From Voacanga thouarsii (taxonomy: Eukaryota; Streptophyta; Magnoliopsida; Gentianales; Apocynaceae): DNA of 64,000 bases. Under the pieces are notes generated by a model. The model saw nothing but the letters and a program-made list of their open reading frames with translations, ran no database searches and had not been told where the DNA came from. Positions 47,715 to 58,870 of the stretch are shown here, one piece after another. Both the position numbers and the translations under genes were made by a program. The DNA lies in NCBI GenBank assembly GCA_026120185.1, contig JANUWF010003366.1, forward strand, positions 62,001 to 126,000. The letters run 5' to 3'. Every line of letters starts with the position of its first letter. The stretch's first letter is position 1.

Positions 47715-48043
47715 TCAGTCCTTTAATTGTTGCTCTCCAGGTATACAAAACCGATCCCTGAAATGTAGAACTCTCGTCTCGTCTAGACGGAATTCACTGC
47801 CGGGCCGCTTTAGCTCCTTGTCCTTGAAAAGCTGAAACTCGACGTTGCCTTGCTGAGCTTTCACGATTTCCCTTCTCAAATTCAATACCAACTTCAAATT
47901 ACTTATGATAATCCCTTTGTCTTGCACTTTCACCCTTCTATCTGACACCTCCTACACCGTTTGCATTTCCTGCATCCTTAACCTAGCCATCCCAACTTTT
48001 CTGCTTAGGGCGTCCACCACCACACTCGAGCTTGTCCTCTCAA
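47715..48043 (-). pseudogene. TEK1 RNase H end and integrase N-terminal lead
   Basis: The minus strand begins at the joint near 48030 with VVDALSRK, the hallmark end of Ty3/gypsy RNase H, then GMARLRMQEMQTV and a stop. The open piece 47715-47948 (MSDRRVKVQDKGI to IPGEQQLKD) is the spacer leading into the integrase zinc domain. Everything upstream of DALSR (protease, RT, most of RNase H) is missing. Confidence 0.8.
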
Positions 48044-48433
48044 TCGGAAAGCTGCAAACTTAACCATCCGCTCCTCAGTGTACTAGAGCGTCACGAATTT
48101 GTCCTCCAACTGTTCAACCCACTGCTCCGCCTTCTGATCCTGTTCCTCTTCGCCCAGGAAGACGGACGGCTGAAACTTCAGGAACCTCTCTAAGGCCTCA
48201 TCTTTACCCCTTGGGTTTCGTCGCTCCGTCATTGACTACAAAATCTCGGCCATCTTGCTGAATGCCTGGCCTATGGTCACATCAACTGGAACTTCAGACC
48301 TCGATCCCATATCCAGACCATTCCCTTCACCCCGGCTGGGTGCTTGCATCTGAGCTGTTTCTACTTCCGGTGCCACTTGATCGACTTCTGGAACTCTTCC
48401 ACCTGCTGTAGCTGCACGATGCTTGGGTGCCAT
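48036..48433 (-). pseudogene. TEK1 gag, N-terminal part only
   Basis: Start placed at the ATG at 48433 (MAPKHRAATAGGR). An N-terminal region rich in Pro, Val and Glu leads to a stop at about 48238, then MTERRNPRGKDEALERFLKF and the gag core ending KFAAFRLRGQARVWW, with another stop inside at about 48090. The sequence then passes directly into the RNase H end through GTGGTGGTGG. The rest of gag and its zinc knuckle are lost in the same deletion. Confidence 0.8.
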
Positions 48434-48789
48434 TCTAAACCACACCCCAGATGATAAGTGTATGCATTTAAGGGTCAAATCATTTTAGTTGTACTTGCAT
48501 GCATAGTCAAATAGATGTAAACAGAAAGCGGATGTAAATTTTAGCTAAGGAATAAATTCTCTTTCAAAAATGGACTTGTATAAATTCAAAATTTGATAGA
48601 AAGCAGAATTAAAAATCCTTGTCATAAAAGTTCTCGAAAAAAAGTAGTAAACAAATAAACATCCAAATCAAAGGAACTCCTAGTCCTCTAATCCTCATCA
48701 GAACCCTCATCATCAGCCTCATACAACCGTCCCCCAGAGTTCCTGGAAAAATCTACCCCCATCCCCGCTAGCAAATCCCCCCATTAGCT
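48434..48789 (-). other. TEK1 leader between the pre-gag ORF and gag
   Basis: About 350 bases of AT-rich minus-strand leader. Only the N-terminal extension MTLKCIHLSSGVWFR of the gag frame reaches into it, and I take that as untranslated. No domain recognised. Confidence 0.5.
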
Positions 48790-49185
48790 CATTCCCAGGG
48801 TGCCTAGAACTCTTCTTGGGCTCCACTCAGCTAGAAGAAGAAAGGAAAGAAGGCCTAGGCGGAGACTCATAGTTTATCTCCCCCGGGTCATCGCTATCTG
48901 CTGCTAAGTCCATCTCGGGATTAGGAGGGTAGGGTTCAGGCTCCACTATCATCACCGAAATTGGGGTGGCTCAATGATCTGGACCTCGTCATCACTACTA
49001 TCCTCCATAGGATTAATCTCATCATCACTGTTATCCTCCATAGGGATAACCTTATCATCACTATTATCCTCCATGGGGATAACTAGCTGAGGGGCAGGTT
49101 GGGGAACTAGAAGGTCCTTCGGGTCTAGAGGGATAGGTGGGTGCCACTGTTGGCCTTTCCTCGCTATCCTAAGCAATCTAACCAT
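48790..49185 (-). pseudogene. TEK1 pre-gag acidic ORF with 11-residue repeats
   Basis: The minus strand from 49185 encodes MVRLLRIARKGQQWHPPIPL, then a Pro-rich stretch, then three 11-residue repeats of the type IPMEDNSDDEV, ending near 48952. In a second frame the theme continues (EPEPYPPNPEMDLAADSDD, then PRPSFLSSSS) to about 48830, so a frameshift probably splits a longer acidic, Pro-rich protein. At DNA level the repeats are 33 bp units at about 48985-49085. I do not recognise it. It lies in the leader before gag, an uncommon place for an extra ORF. Confidence 0.55.
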
Positions 49186-49268
49186 CCAACAACATCAACA
49201 AGATAGGTTAGATAAAGATTTAGACTTAAAGAAATAGCACAAATACTATCAATAATTGCATAAACCTA

Positions 49269-49281
49269 GTCTCTGATACAA
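49269..49281 (-). other. TEK1 primer binding site (mutated)
   Basis: The minus strand reads TTGTATCAGAGAC, two changes from the initiator-Met tRNA match TGGTATCAGAGCC, beginning three bases after the LTR end. Confidence 0.75.
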
Positions 49282-49283
49282 CT

Positions 49284-51674
49284 TGTAACATCCAGCTACC
49301 TAGGCCCGCTAGAGCCAAGGATGTCGCCCCGTCCAAAGGACAAGGGGTCTTTATAATTAGGCCACACAAATGAAATAGCAGAATATAAATGATACTTGAA
49401 CTTAAAATTTAATACATCCCAAAATAAATATCAATCCAAGAATAAATCCCAAAATACCAAAAATAAATCCGTAATAAAATTTATCCACTCTCATCTCCCC
49501 AAAACATTACACAAAAATAAATCATCAAAAAATCTTCCAAATCAGGTATAATCTAGCTACTCATCTCCACAACAGGATCGACTTGAAAGCATGGTAAAAT
49601 GGTGGCGAGACAGAAATCTCAGTAAGTCCGTGTGTGCTTTGGGTGTTCAGTGAAAATAGTTCGTGAATGCAAAGTATAAAATTCTTTATAAGAGATCACT
49701 GGCAATCAATAAACATCAGTAAAAAATAAGAGTGGTGTTTTAGCATTTCCAGCCATACATAATTTATAAAATCAACCACTCGAAAGAAAGGATTACGGGT
49801 TACCACACGTTGGGCCCCATAACCGGATGGTCAGCATGCCACACTTTGTGCATACTACCGGTCCGAAAGCCACACTTTGTGCAGACTGACAAAAGTAGGT
49901 GATCGACCTACTGGGCAAGATACTCCTCATTCTCTATACCCAAACAACAACCGGGTGTCCATTTCGGCAAAACACAATCACTTAACTGAAAATGAACACT
50001 GCTAGCTCAGACCGGCACGACTTACTGGACTGTCGTCTTATCCGGGAAGGACTCACCCCTCAGAGGTGGCCACCTACTAAGAGACTTACCCTAACCCCTT
50101 AAAGACTAGCCCAGTAGTCCACCCTTATTGGGTACTTAATGTAACATATCCCACTTAGGAAAAAAAAAATGAACAAAACATAGTTCCACTTGAATATGGC
50201 AATTAAGGGTTTCCAAAGTCTTTGTCAAAATCAGTTTTAGAAGGAGTTTTGAATTTGAATAAATCTACTTATTGGTTTTCAAATAATTTGTTTGATGGAA
50301 ATAAGACGGGAGGCAATCCTCAATTGCCTTTACAAAAATGAGTGTCCATGCACTCTACATTTGGCTTGCCATAATTAAACACTTTTCATTAATCAGGTTT
50401 TACGTAGGATCTTACCTGATTCTTGCTCACAATAAAATGGTCTCCAACTGCTGACCTAACCCCGCATGGGCAAATACAAACCACAATCAAACTCAAGCCA
50501 AAATTCACTTTCTCAATTTAAACAACTCAACTTACTACTATCATGATCCTAGTGTCCCAAGCTTTAAGATCCAAACAATAAGTAAATAGGTTTATAAGCT
50601 AAGGATAATTTGATATTAAAAATAATTAATGTTTTGGGAAATAAGTACTAATAAGTTAAAGGTTTAAACATTGATCAGAAAAATTATAGTTTATTTGATG
50701 AAGAGTCTTAGGTGGTTTTTAGGAAAAATAATGATTTATTAATAATTTAGCTGTTAGAAAATAATTGATAACTAAAGTTAGTTGAAAATAAATTTAATGA
50801 GTCTTGCTTGAAAAATAATAAATAAATTTTTATTAGGTTTTGATTAAAGATAGTAATTAAATTTTTTTTAGTAATAAATATTTTACTAATTATGATTATT
50901 TCCATAAAAGGTTTTAGTTGATTTCATTATTTTATATAATATATATATATATATATTATATTTCTAGCAAAAGCTATTATTTATTTGACTAAAATATCTT
51001 TATTATATATAATAATCCAAATCTACCCCTCCTAGGGGTTTTTTTTTTCCCCGAATTTACTAGCAAAATCATATTATGAAAGATTTTATTCATGAAATAA
51101 AAATTAGCTTAGGAACAACTAGATCATGATCATACTTCTATGGCTAACCACAATCATGAACATATACAATTCTTCAATTCATCAAATCATCCAAATCACG
51201 CATACAAGCATAGGTCTCAATTTATCAAGACATGATCTAATCCCTACTAGCATAAATATGATCATGGCTTCAACAATCCAACATGAATATAAATCCTATT
51301 CACCAAGGAGACATAATCTCTAGCATACTTAATCATGGAGGCATGCATTAAACCTCAAATCATCATACAATCAACCAAGATAATCCATCCAAGCATAAAT
51401 CCCATCTCCTTCATATTCATACATATATTCATGCTTCAATCTCAACGATAGATACTCAAATCCTATCCACAATCCACCTTCTATCAACGTCATCCTAGAG
51501 ACATGAATCTAAAATTAAAAGAAGGGTTAAAAGAAAGCTTACTTGCTTGATGAATTCCCTTGAAGGAGTTTTGAATAAGTCTCAACTCCTAGATGTCTAA
51601 ATCCGACCAAAGAAGGTGAAGGAGGCATGACCATTGGAGAAGAAACCATCCGGCCAAGGAGGAGAGAGATTCGG

Positions 51675-51730
<56 letters not shown>

Positions 51731-53672
51731 ATTAGTGGGTTTATTCATATATATATTTATTAGAGATCATGATTAGAGAAGATGGAGTTGTTAGAACAAA
51801 CCTACCTTGATAGTGTTCTTGAGCCTTCACAAAAATTCTGATTTTTTATCCAAGCTAGCAAGTTGGATTTTTGATTTTGATGTTAAGAATGGTGTTGATG
51901 GACTCAAGATAGTGAGTAGATGAATTCTAGAGTTTTTAGAAGCAGTTTGAAGTGATTTGGATTGGTATTAGGTGAAAGGAAGAAGTAGGTGTTCTTGATG
52001 TGTTGTGTGTTCTTGAAGGATGAAGGGAATAGAGAGTTTTTGGATGGTGGCTGCCGAAATTCTGAAGAGATTAGGGCTGGTCGAAATTTCTGTAGGGTTT
52101 AGGAAGGTGATTCTCTGATTTGGAAGAGAAAAGGAAAGGCTAGTTGTTGGAATCCTTGAAGAATATTTTTGAGAAACAAATTTGGAAACTAAATATTCAA
52201 GAATATCTTTGATTCTTGGAGAGCTTTTGGAAGTCTACCATGGCCGAATTTCTATGCAGCATTTCTACTGGATGAAAGCTGATTGAAGAGGGGTAATGGT
52301 GGCCGAAAAGATGGAGTGAAATGGTGAGGAATAAGTCTGGTTGTTTGAGGAACATTTTATGGAAGGTTGCTAAATTATGGTGGCTGGAATTTTGGTAACT
52401 AATCAAGCATGCTTGCAGAGATTTGTTGGAGAGATTTTCTGGCAGCCATGACTGGATTTTTCGTGCAGAACATAGGGAGGATAATGGAGTTTAGTTAATG
52501 GAGGTTTAAGGGTGGTTTGTGTAGAAAAAGGATGGAGTTTCGGCTAGGAGAGAATTAGGAAACAAAGCTGGAAAAACTACTGCACAGTATTTTTCGCAAG
52601 GCTGGAATTTTTTTTTCTGGGCAGTTTTAGCTGCCATCTTTCTAGCCGATTTACAGAGGTTTTGATGGGGAGTTTTAGGGGTTTTCAAGGCTGGTTTCCA
52701 GCCTTCTTCACGGAAGAAAAACATGGCTAAGGTACTGAACAAAAACTGGAAGAAAACTGCTTGGTTTTGAACCTCCAAAGCTGCGATTTGCCCAGGGATT
52801 TCTCTAGTTTTGCACCAACTTTGTGCAGTCCAAAAATGGTCAGAGAAATTCAGGTTGCAAGCTGATCCAAAAGGCCATTTTTCTGGCAGCATTTAGGAGG
52901 GAATATTAGCTAAGAGTTTTGACAACTTGAAGGCACAAGAAGCTGAAAAAATTCAGTTCATTCCAAGAAGGAAGATGAACCTAGCTAGAATGAATTTTTA
53001 GAAAGTTCACTGAAGGGATTTATCCCCTTGGAATCTTTCACATCTTCTCCACATTTTCAGACCATAAAATGTCTTGCACTAAGACATTTTGATTCTACAA
53101 AGCCACAGCACTTCACTGGAAGTTTTGGAAAGAAATTGGCTAGAACAATTTGAACAAATTAATGAATTGAGAAATAGGAAAATTAAGGATCAAGAGGAAA
53201 TGAATTCCTCTTAGGAATTTTATGCAGAACAAATGAGTAGGATTTGAAGACTCCTATCATGCCTCTCATTGGACAACATCTCTACCCTACTCCAAACACC
53301 ACTAAGGCCGATAATGATACTTCCCAAGAAAAAAGAAAATTTAACCAAGCTAAAGCTCCTATGAAGGAATTTGAACCCAAGACTTCAAGAATTAATTCTA
53401 AGGCTCAACCACTAAACCACAACAACTCTTGTTCTTAATTTCCCTGAAAAAAATATTTTCTTATTCAATCCTCAAGTTGTCTCCCTTTTCCACCTCAAGC
53501 AAAAATTACTATTTAGCCATTCTCAAGCAATACTCACAACCAAGCCTTCGAGACAATAAAATTCAAATCCAAAGTATAGAAAATCATTTAAAAATATATT
53601 TAAACATGCAATAAATTTTGATATGCATCCCAACCCCCTCACTCTAAGGTTAGTTTTAACTGGGGTTTCACA
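49284..53672 (-). mobile_element. TEK1 5' LTR, 4,389 bp
   Basis: The minus strand runs from TGTGAAACCCCAGTT at 53672 to GGATGTTACA at 49284. It is nearly collinear with the 3' LTR outside that LTR's insertion. It has (AT)n at 50934-50960, (GA)n at 51679-51728 and a tRNA-like module at 53366-53424. The segment 51130-51145 is the intact version of the site where the solo LTR landed in the 3' LTR. Confidence 0.92.
53366..53424 (-). other. tRNA-like module in the TEK1 5' LTR
   Basis: The minus strand reads GTTGTGGTTTAGTGGTTGAG then GGGTTCAAATTCC. One base is lost after the A box compared with 46095-46155; otherwise it is the same module at the same place. Confidence 0.55.
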
Positions 53673-53677
53673 CTAGG

Positions 53678-53994
53678 CCAGATATTTGCTTTGCCGTAGG
53701 CTTGGTTAACAGATATTAGTCAAACCTGGGGGAGGTTCTTTGGCATGTAAAGCATATTTTTAAGTACATGAAAGAAACCTTAGAACCACAAGGAGGGGAA
53801 GCATATAGTGAGGTAGTACCACCTGGACCGGGATTTCCAGAGACAAGAAGTCGGGGTAGAATAGATTTCCTCCAAGAACAATCTAGCAGATCCATTCACC
53901 AAGCCTTTGACTGGGAGGGTCTTCATGAGACACTTAGACGCCATTGGGGTGGCCACCTACAGACTTTCCTAGTCTTAGAGTGCAAGTATGAGAT
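53678..53994 (+). pseudogene. COP1 unit 2 RNase H remnant and polypurine tract
   Basis: Resumes right after the TEK1 target duplication with RPDICFAVGLV-type codons and matches unit 1 from 30457 on. It shows the same RNase H deletion: KYMKETLEPQGGEAY joins to the RNase H tail. The polypurine tract before LTR3 is partly decayed (GCAAGTATGAGAT against GCAAGTGGGAGAT in unit 1). Confidence 0.82.
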
Positions 53995-56047
53995 TGTTGG
54001 GAATATGCCCTCTTAGACAAATTTTCTGATGAAAATATTAAATATGTTAATAAAAGAATTTATTTGCGAAAATCATTTGTAAAATAATTTTCTTTATTTG
54101 TGTACATTTTCGTTTGGAAAAGACCTATTGTGTTTAAATAAATGATCCGTGTGAATGGAGGTCTTTCACAGTAAAGTATGGAACATGGGTTATTTAAACA
54201 CATAAATAGTTATTCTTAACCGATTGATGAGAATGGGAATCTCATCATGCTTAGGTTATTATGTTATGAATTCCAAATGGGGGATGGCTTACCTTTAGCC
54301 AGTGAGTAGTCCACTCACTTCATGACATAAGCGTATTTCAAATACGTCGAACAGGACCTGCAGTAGTGGTTACTAAAAAGTACTATATGGTAGAAACCTA
54401 GACTACAACCGCTACAGCATGGACTAGTACTCTATGACTTGAGTATGAGTTGGTGTCTGGCAAAGCTGGAAGTATATACTTTGATTTTCTATAGTTGAGG
54501 TTCTATCGTAGGGCCAATATACTTGCATGTTGGGTATGTGTGACTAGTTAGTTAAGATAGACTTGTACAAGATAGTTTCTACACTAAATCGCCTCTTGCG
54601 GTTGTCCGAATGATCTAAATATCCAGGGCTAAAGGAAACATGACTTGGATGTTTGCTTTAGGGTAGCTCCCTTGAAAAGCGGCAACACTCTAGGAAGTCG
54701 TAGATCATTGGACTAGAAGCCTAAGGATGGTAGATGTCATTTAGAGGGGTGTTAGTATACTTCTTTCCCTCTAAATGTACGACGATGTGTAGAGGGGTAT
54801 TTTAGTCATTTCACCTGTAGGTCGGAGACTTTGCTAATGCAGCATTGTCCTTAGGGTCAATATATTCTTATGGTGGTATTAGGAAATATTTAAAATACAA
54901 CATACAACTATTTATATATCAGGGGTATTTTGGTCATTTTAGCTGCCAAGGCGATGTGTCTTTTTTGTCCTCGGAATAGCCCATAAATCCTAATTAATTT
55001 TGGATTGAGGAATTGGTCTCAATTCAAGAGGATTTTATTTTATTTTATTTTACTTTATTTTATTCAGGATGTCTAGTTTATTATTAGACTGGAATAAAAT
55101 AAATAAATAAATAAATAAAAATAGGAGTTGAGAGAAATTAATTATCTGATTTAATTAGTTAATTAATTATTCATGGCCTAGGCCTAGTTTGAATAATTTG
55201 GAAATTAACCTGGGCTTAAACTAAGGGGAAATAATTAATGCTTAATTGTTTATTGGGTTATTTATATAAGCCCAAGAAATAAATAATTCAAGTTTAATTA
55301 TTTTGGTTCATTTTGGCTCATTAATTATTTATTGGGTTATTTCTATAAGTCCAGAAAATAAATAATTAATATTTATTATTTTAGGCCTTTTGGGTCTAAG
55401 AAAAATAATAAATATTATTTCGGCCTAATAGCTTGGACCGTAGGGTTTCTTCCAAATACAGTTCAGATGAGTTTTGGGTTAAGCCAAACTAACTCTCAAG
55501 ATAACATCCGAGTGTTTGAAATATGATATCCCAGGAGATATATTTATCAGATAATAGGAGACCTAGTTTTGGCTAACAATAAGCAAGTCTCTAGTAGGAA
55601 AAAAATAACCCTAATTCTCCCTCACTAATCTAGCTCACGCAGCTCTCTCTCTTTCTCATGTCTCATTCCTTCTCTTGTTTTCTCCTTGGAGTTTTGCTAA
55701 TCAATAGCAAGGGAACCAAGGAGATTAGAGACCACTCTTCATCACTATTGTATTCAACGACAAAAAATTAGGCTGTGGAATTTTTCATGAACTAAAAAAC
55801 TAGCATTATTCATTTTCACCGGAGGAGGAAAGCAGCCAGAAGAGGAAGTGCAGTGCACTGGTGATCATGGACGTGCAAGGAAGAAGCTGTTCTTGAGCTT
55901 CAATTGATTCAACCACGTTCTTCAAGTTTTTAAGGCACCAAGAGGTATGTTTTCATGTCACCATGCTGTGCCAATACTCTGTTTAATGTTCATGTTTTTC
56001 CATTTTTGTCCACTAAAGCATGCTCTGTAAATATGTTAATTCGTTCA
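53995..56047 (+). mobile_element. COP1 LTR3 (outer 3' LTR), 2,053 bp
   Basis: Starts TGTTGGGAATATGCCC and ends ATTCGTTCA. It matches LTR2 along its length. It is followed by CCTGG, close to the CCTGA before LTR1, and then by LTR-B3 sequence, not by a PBS. It has the A/T inverted repeat (55034-55122) and the GGGTTATTTATATAAGCCC-type palindromes (55254-55360). Confidence 0.9.
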
Positions 56048-56411
56048 CCTGGTACCAGGTACACTCTGTTTTTAGCTTTTTCTTCTCGACAGATAGAATG
56101 GACCCGACACCAGGTGCACTTGCCAGACTTGGCGCTAGGTTTGTTCTGGAATTTTCCCTGAAGCTTACTTGAATTCTTCTGCTGGTGCAGAATGGACCTG
56201 ACGCTTGGTCTATTGGCTAGGTCTGGCACCAAGTCTATTATGATTTTTTGCACTTTCTACTCAATTTTAACTTAAATCTGCATATATTTTCCAAAAATAA
56301 CTTTTACAAGAAAAAATCAAATAGGAAGAAATATACCTTGTTATTATAACAAATGTATCTCAAAATAACCTCAAATAATTAGAAATAGAATGGTGATTTT
56401 AGCCCCTATAA
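56048..56411. mobile_element. LTR-B3, right part
   Basis: Contains the GC-richer cassette (56048-56240) with CCTGGTACCAGG and GACACCAGGTGC words, then 'taacctcaaataattagaaatag' and an end reading CCCCTATAA where other copies have CCCTATCA. ATTGT follows at 56412-56416, matching the duplication at 19141-19145. Confidence 0.78.
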
Positions 56412-56416
56412 ATTGT

Positions 56417-56803
56417 TAATTGTTAAATTGTATTCTTGAGGTTTTGATAGCATCACCTTATTTCACAACTCTTAAAATCCATGCATTTTCCTTTTTGCAC
56501 ACCAAATATTTGATAAATTGCCTTTAAAGCACCTTTCTTTCTTATCCCTTGGAATTTACTTGAGATGATTAGTAGAACTAAATCCTTTGAAGTGGGAAAG
56601 AGTTGGGAAGAAATTGAGTGTGGAATTGAGATTTTTAAAAAAGGCAAGAGGGTGAGTTCATTCTGATAAAAGCCAAGAAGAGTGCAAACACGAGCGAAGG
56701 GCGACCACAAAAAATTGAGTGTAAACACGTGTGGGAGTGAAATGAGAATTCTTTTGTGTTTTCTACTTACATTTTAGGGTATTTTTCTTGAAAGAACTTC
56801 ACA
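56417..56803 (+). other. GYP2 leader, third part
   Basis: Untranslated sequence running to the gag ATG at 56804. The plus strand becomes purine-rich. No open frame of note on the coding strand; the minus-strand open frames here are shadows of purine-rich DNA. Confidence 0.55.
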
Positions 56804-57600
56804 ATGGCTAGTTGGAGTGAAAGTGAAGGGTATGACTATGATGACGAGTCTTGCTATAGTGAGAGCAGTTATGAGGAATAAATGAACCTGAATAAGAATA
56901 TGAGGAGGATGATTATGAGAGCATGGGATATTTAGAAAAACATAATGAGGGGCCAAGTACGAGTGGAAGGGAGTATGATAGCTATGAAAGAGACCTAGGG
57001 GAAAGTGATCAAGAATGTGAGAACTTGAGTCCTATGAAAGATTGAAGTAGGGGGAGTGAAAATAACAAAGAATCTTATTTGAGTGGGAAAGGATATGGCA
57101 GTTTTGAGGAACAAAATTGGGAATATGAAGAAGAAGGACATGGGAGTGAGGAATATTAGAATGAGGAAGTTTATGTGGGAGAAGCACAAAAAACAACAAA
57201 GCATAAAGAGCAAAAGAACTTGAGGGAGCATGGTGCAAAATGTGTGGGAGTTTTGAGCATACTTCTTTTTATTGTCCAAAAAGAGTTAAACAAATAGGGA
57301 GGAATGTAGCACATAAGATACCAGAAGAAGGGGTGCATAAGAAGAAAAGTTATAATTGTTACAGTAGTAAGAGTGATGGCCATTATTACTACAGGTGCTC
57401 AAGTTTGCCGCAACAACTAAAGGAGAAGGAAGAGTTGTAAGGAAAAAGGGGAGAATTTTAAGGCTCTATAATCATAGTGCAATAAAGGAGTAGAAGAGGA
57501 TTGACTTGTGAGATTTGTTGTAGTAGAAGGCACACAAATATTGATTGTCTAAATAAATTAGAATATGAAAGATTTTATGAGGTGCAAGAAAATGAATAAA
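56804..57600 (+). pseudogene. GYP2 gag-like remnant with three CCHC fingers
   Basis: Start at 56804 (MASWSESEGYDYDDESCY). The N-terminal part is rich in Glu, Ser, Tyr and Gly, with stops at about 56879, 57042 and 57157. Three zinc knuckles follow: CKMCGSFEHTSFYC (57234-57275), CYSSKSDGHYYYRC (about 57357-57399, second Cys changed to Ser) and CEICCSRRHTNIDC (57507-57548). No retrotransposon gag core is seen between the acidic part and the fingers, unlike GYP1. The fingers fall in different frames. It may be a diverged or internally deleted gag; it would bind RNA. Confidence 0.65.
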
Positions 57601-58205
57601 AAGTTGAGAAGGTTGAATAAAAGGTGATGATGAGAATACGATGAATTACATAGCTTTGAGAAGAAGGGAAAGCTAGAAAATGATGAAGTAGTGCACAAAG
57701 AAGTTGAGAAAAATGATGATGAGATTGATGAGGAACTTAATGATAGTGAAGAAGAAAAAGTGGATCCATTGAGTTCAACAAACGGGGTGACTAAGGAATT
57801 TTACAACATTCTATTCTTTCTAGAGGATGAGTCAAACCCATTTGGAGTGTTATAGGAGAATAGGAAAGAAGGAATTGAGAAACATGGAGTAAAATTTGTT
57901 GAACTGCAAATGCATTCAAGGAATGAGATAGAAGGGAAGCAAATGCGTGCTATAGATGAAGGCTCCCAAAGTGCTTCAAGTACTCATGAAGTGGGAGAAA
58001 GCTCACATCCACCAGAGGAGAAAAAGGAGTTGTCTAGAGGTGGTGCAAAAATAAATAAAAATGAGTGAAAATAGTAAGAATGAAGCATCTAGTTCAACTT
58101 CACAAAATGACACCAAATCTAGTAAAGGAGATAGAGTGGATAGAAGAGATTGTGATACACTTGAGAAACCATGTACATTAATTGGTGTTATGAGGGAAAT
58201 TGTTG
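57601..58205 (+). pseudogene. GYP2 acidic linker, decayed
   Basis: Glu-, Lys- and Ser-rich sequence in changing frames (EKNDDEIDEELNDSEEEK, THEVGESSHPPEEKKEL, SSSTSQNDTKSSKGD). No domain recognised. It links the finger region to the protease remnant and is longer than usual for this part of plant gypsy polyproteins. Confidence 0.5.
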
Positions 58206-58870
58206 AAGCTTAAATGGTTGAAAGAAAAGAGGATCTACAAAGAGAAAATATTTTCTATTCAAGGTGTCAAGTCAAAGAAAAACTATGTAACTTGATTATT
58301 GGTGGATGGAGTTGTAAAAATGTGATTAGTGCTACATTAGTGAAAGAATTAGGAATGGAGACCTTGAAATATCCTAAATCTTATAAGCTTTAACGGTTGA
58401 ACAATTGTGGTGAAGTAAAGGTGAACAAACAAGTCAAGGTTACTATTTTCATGGGGGGATATATGGATGAGGTGATGTGTGATGTGTTTCCCATGCATGT
58501 TGGCCATATATTGTTGGGAAGGCCTTGGCTATATAATAGAGAGGTAGTTCATCATAGAAAGAAAAATACAGACTCTTTGTGCAAGAATGGAAGAAAATTC
58601 ATACTTTGCCCTATGTCCCTATGTGAGATTGTAAAAGATCAAAACATTTTGAGAGAGGAAGATAAAAAGAGAAAAGAAAAAAAGGAGGGAAAAGCAAGAG
58701 CAAGAGATGAGAGAAAATGAGAGAAGAACAAAAGAAGAAAAAGAGAGGTTAGAGCTTCAAATGCAAGAAAAAATAAGAAAGGAGAGAGAACACACGAGGG
58801 AGCAAAGAGGTAAAACAAGAGTACCAACTTGGGTTTGGAGAGGTGAAAACAACAAAAAGGAAGAAAAATA
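58206..58870 (+). pseudogene. GYP2 protease remnant with a charged tail
   Basis: Begins RENIFYSRCQVKEKLCNL and reads LIIGGWSCKNVISATLV where active proteases have an Asp-Gly-Gly-Ser or Asp-Ser-Gly site, so the catalytic Asp is replaced by Gly. After a stop at 58392 an open 107-codon piece (58397-58720) carries the characteristic MCDVFPMHVGHILLGRPWLY. It then becomes a Glu/Lys/Arg-rich tail that goes on past the stop to about 58870. No RT follows. The lead-in matches that of the GYP1 protease (RENIFYTSC). Confidence 0.72.

Larger units (their letters stand above)
37294..53672 (-). mobile_element. TEK1: Tekay-type chromovirus derivative, minus strand
   Basis: Both LTRs, PBS and PPT are present. 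Target duplications CTAGG flank it (37289-37293 and 53673-53677) inside COP1 unit 2. With the nested solo LTR and its duplication removed it is about 11.68 kb, of which about 8.8 kb is LTR. The internal region (46403-49283) is only 2.9 kb and keeps a pre-gag ORF, part of gag, the RNase H end, integrase and chromodomain. Protease and RT are missing. Confidence 0.88.
20368..56047 (+). mobile_element. COP1: tandem Ty1/copia array, LTR-unit-LTR-unit-LTR
   Basis: Three LTRs of one family (20368-21878 truncated, 30774-32831, 53995-56047) enclose two internal units (27283-30773, and 32832-37293 plus 53678-53994). The middle LTR has a polypurine tract before it and a PBS after it, so it serves as 3' LTR for unit 1 and 5' LTR for unit 2. 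The array is flanked by CCTGA (20363-20367) and CCTGG (56048-56052), a target duplication with one change, inside LTR-B3. Each unit carries a separate Tekay-type insertion. Confidence 0.85.
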
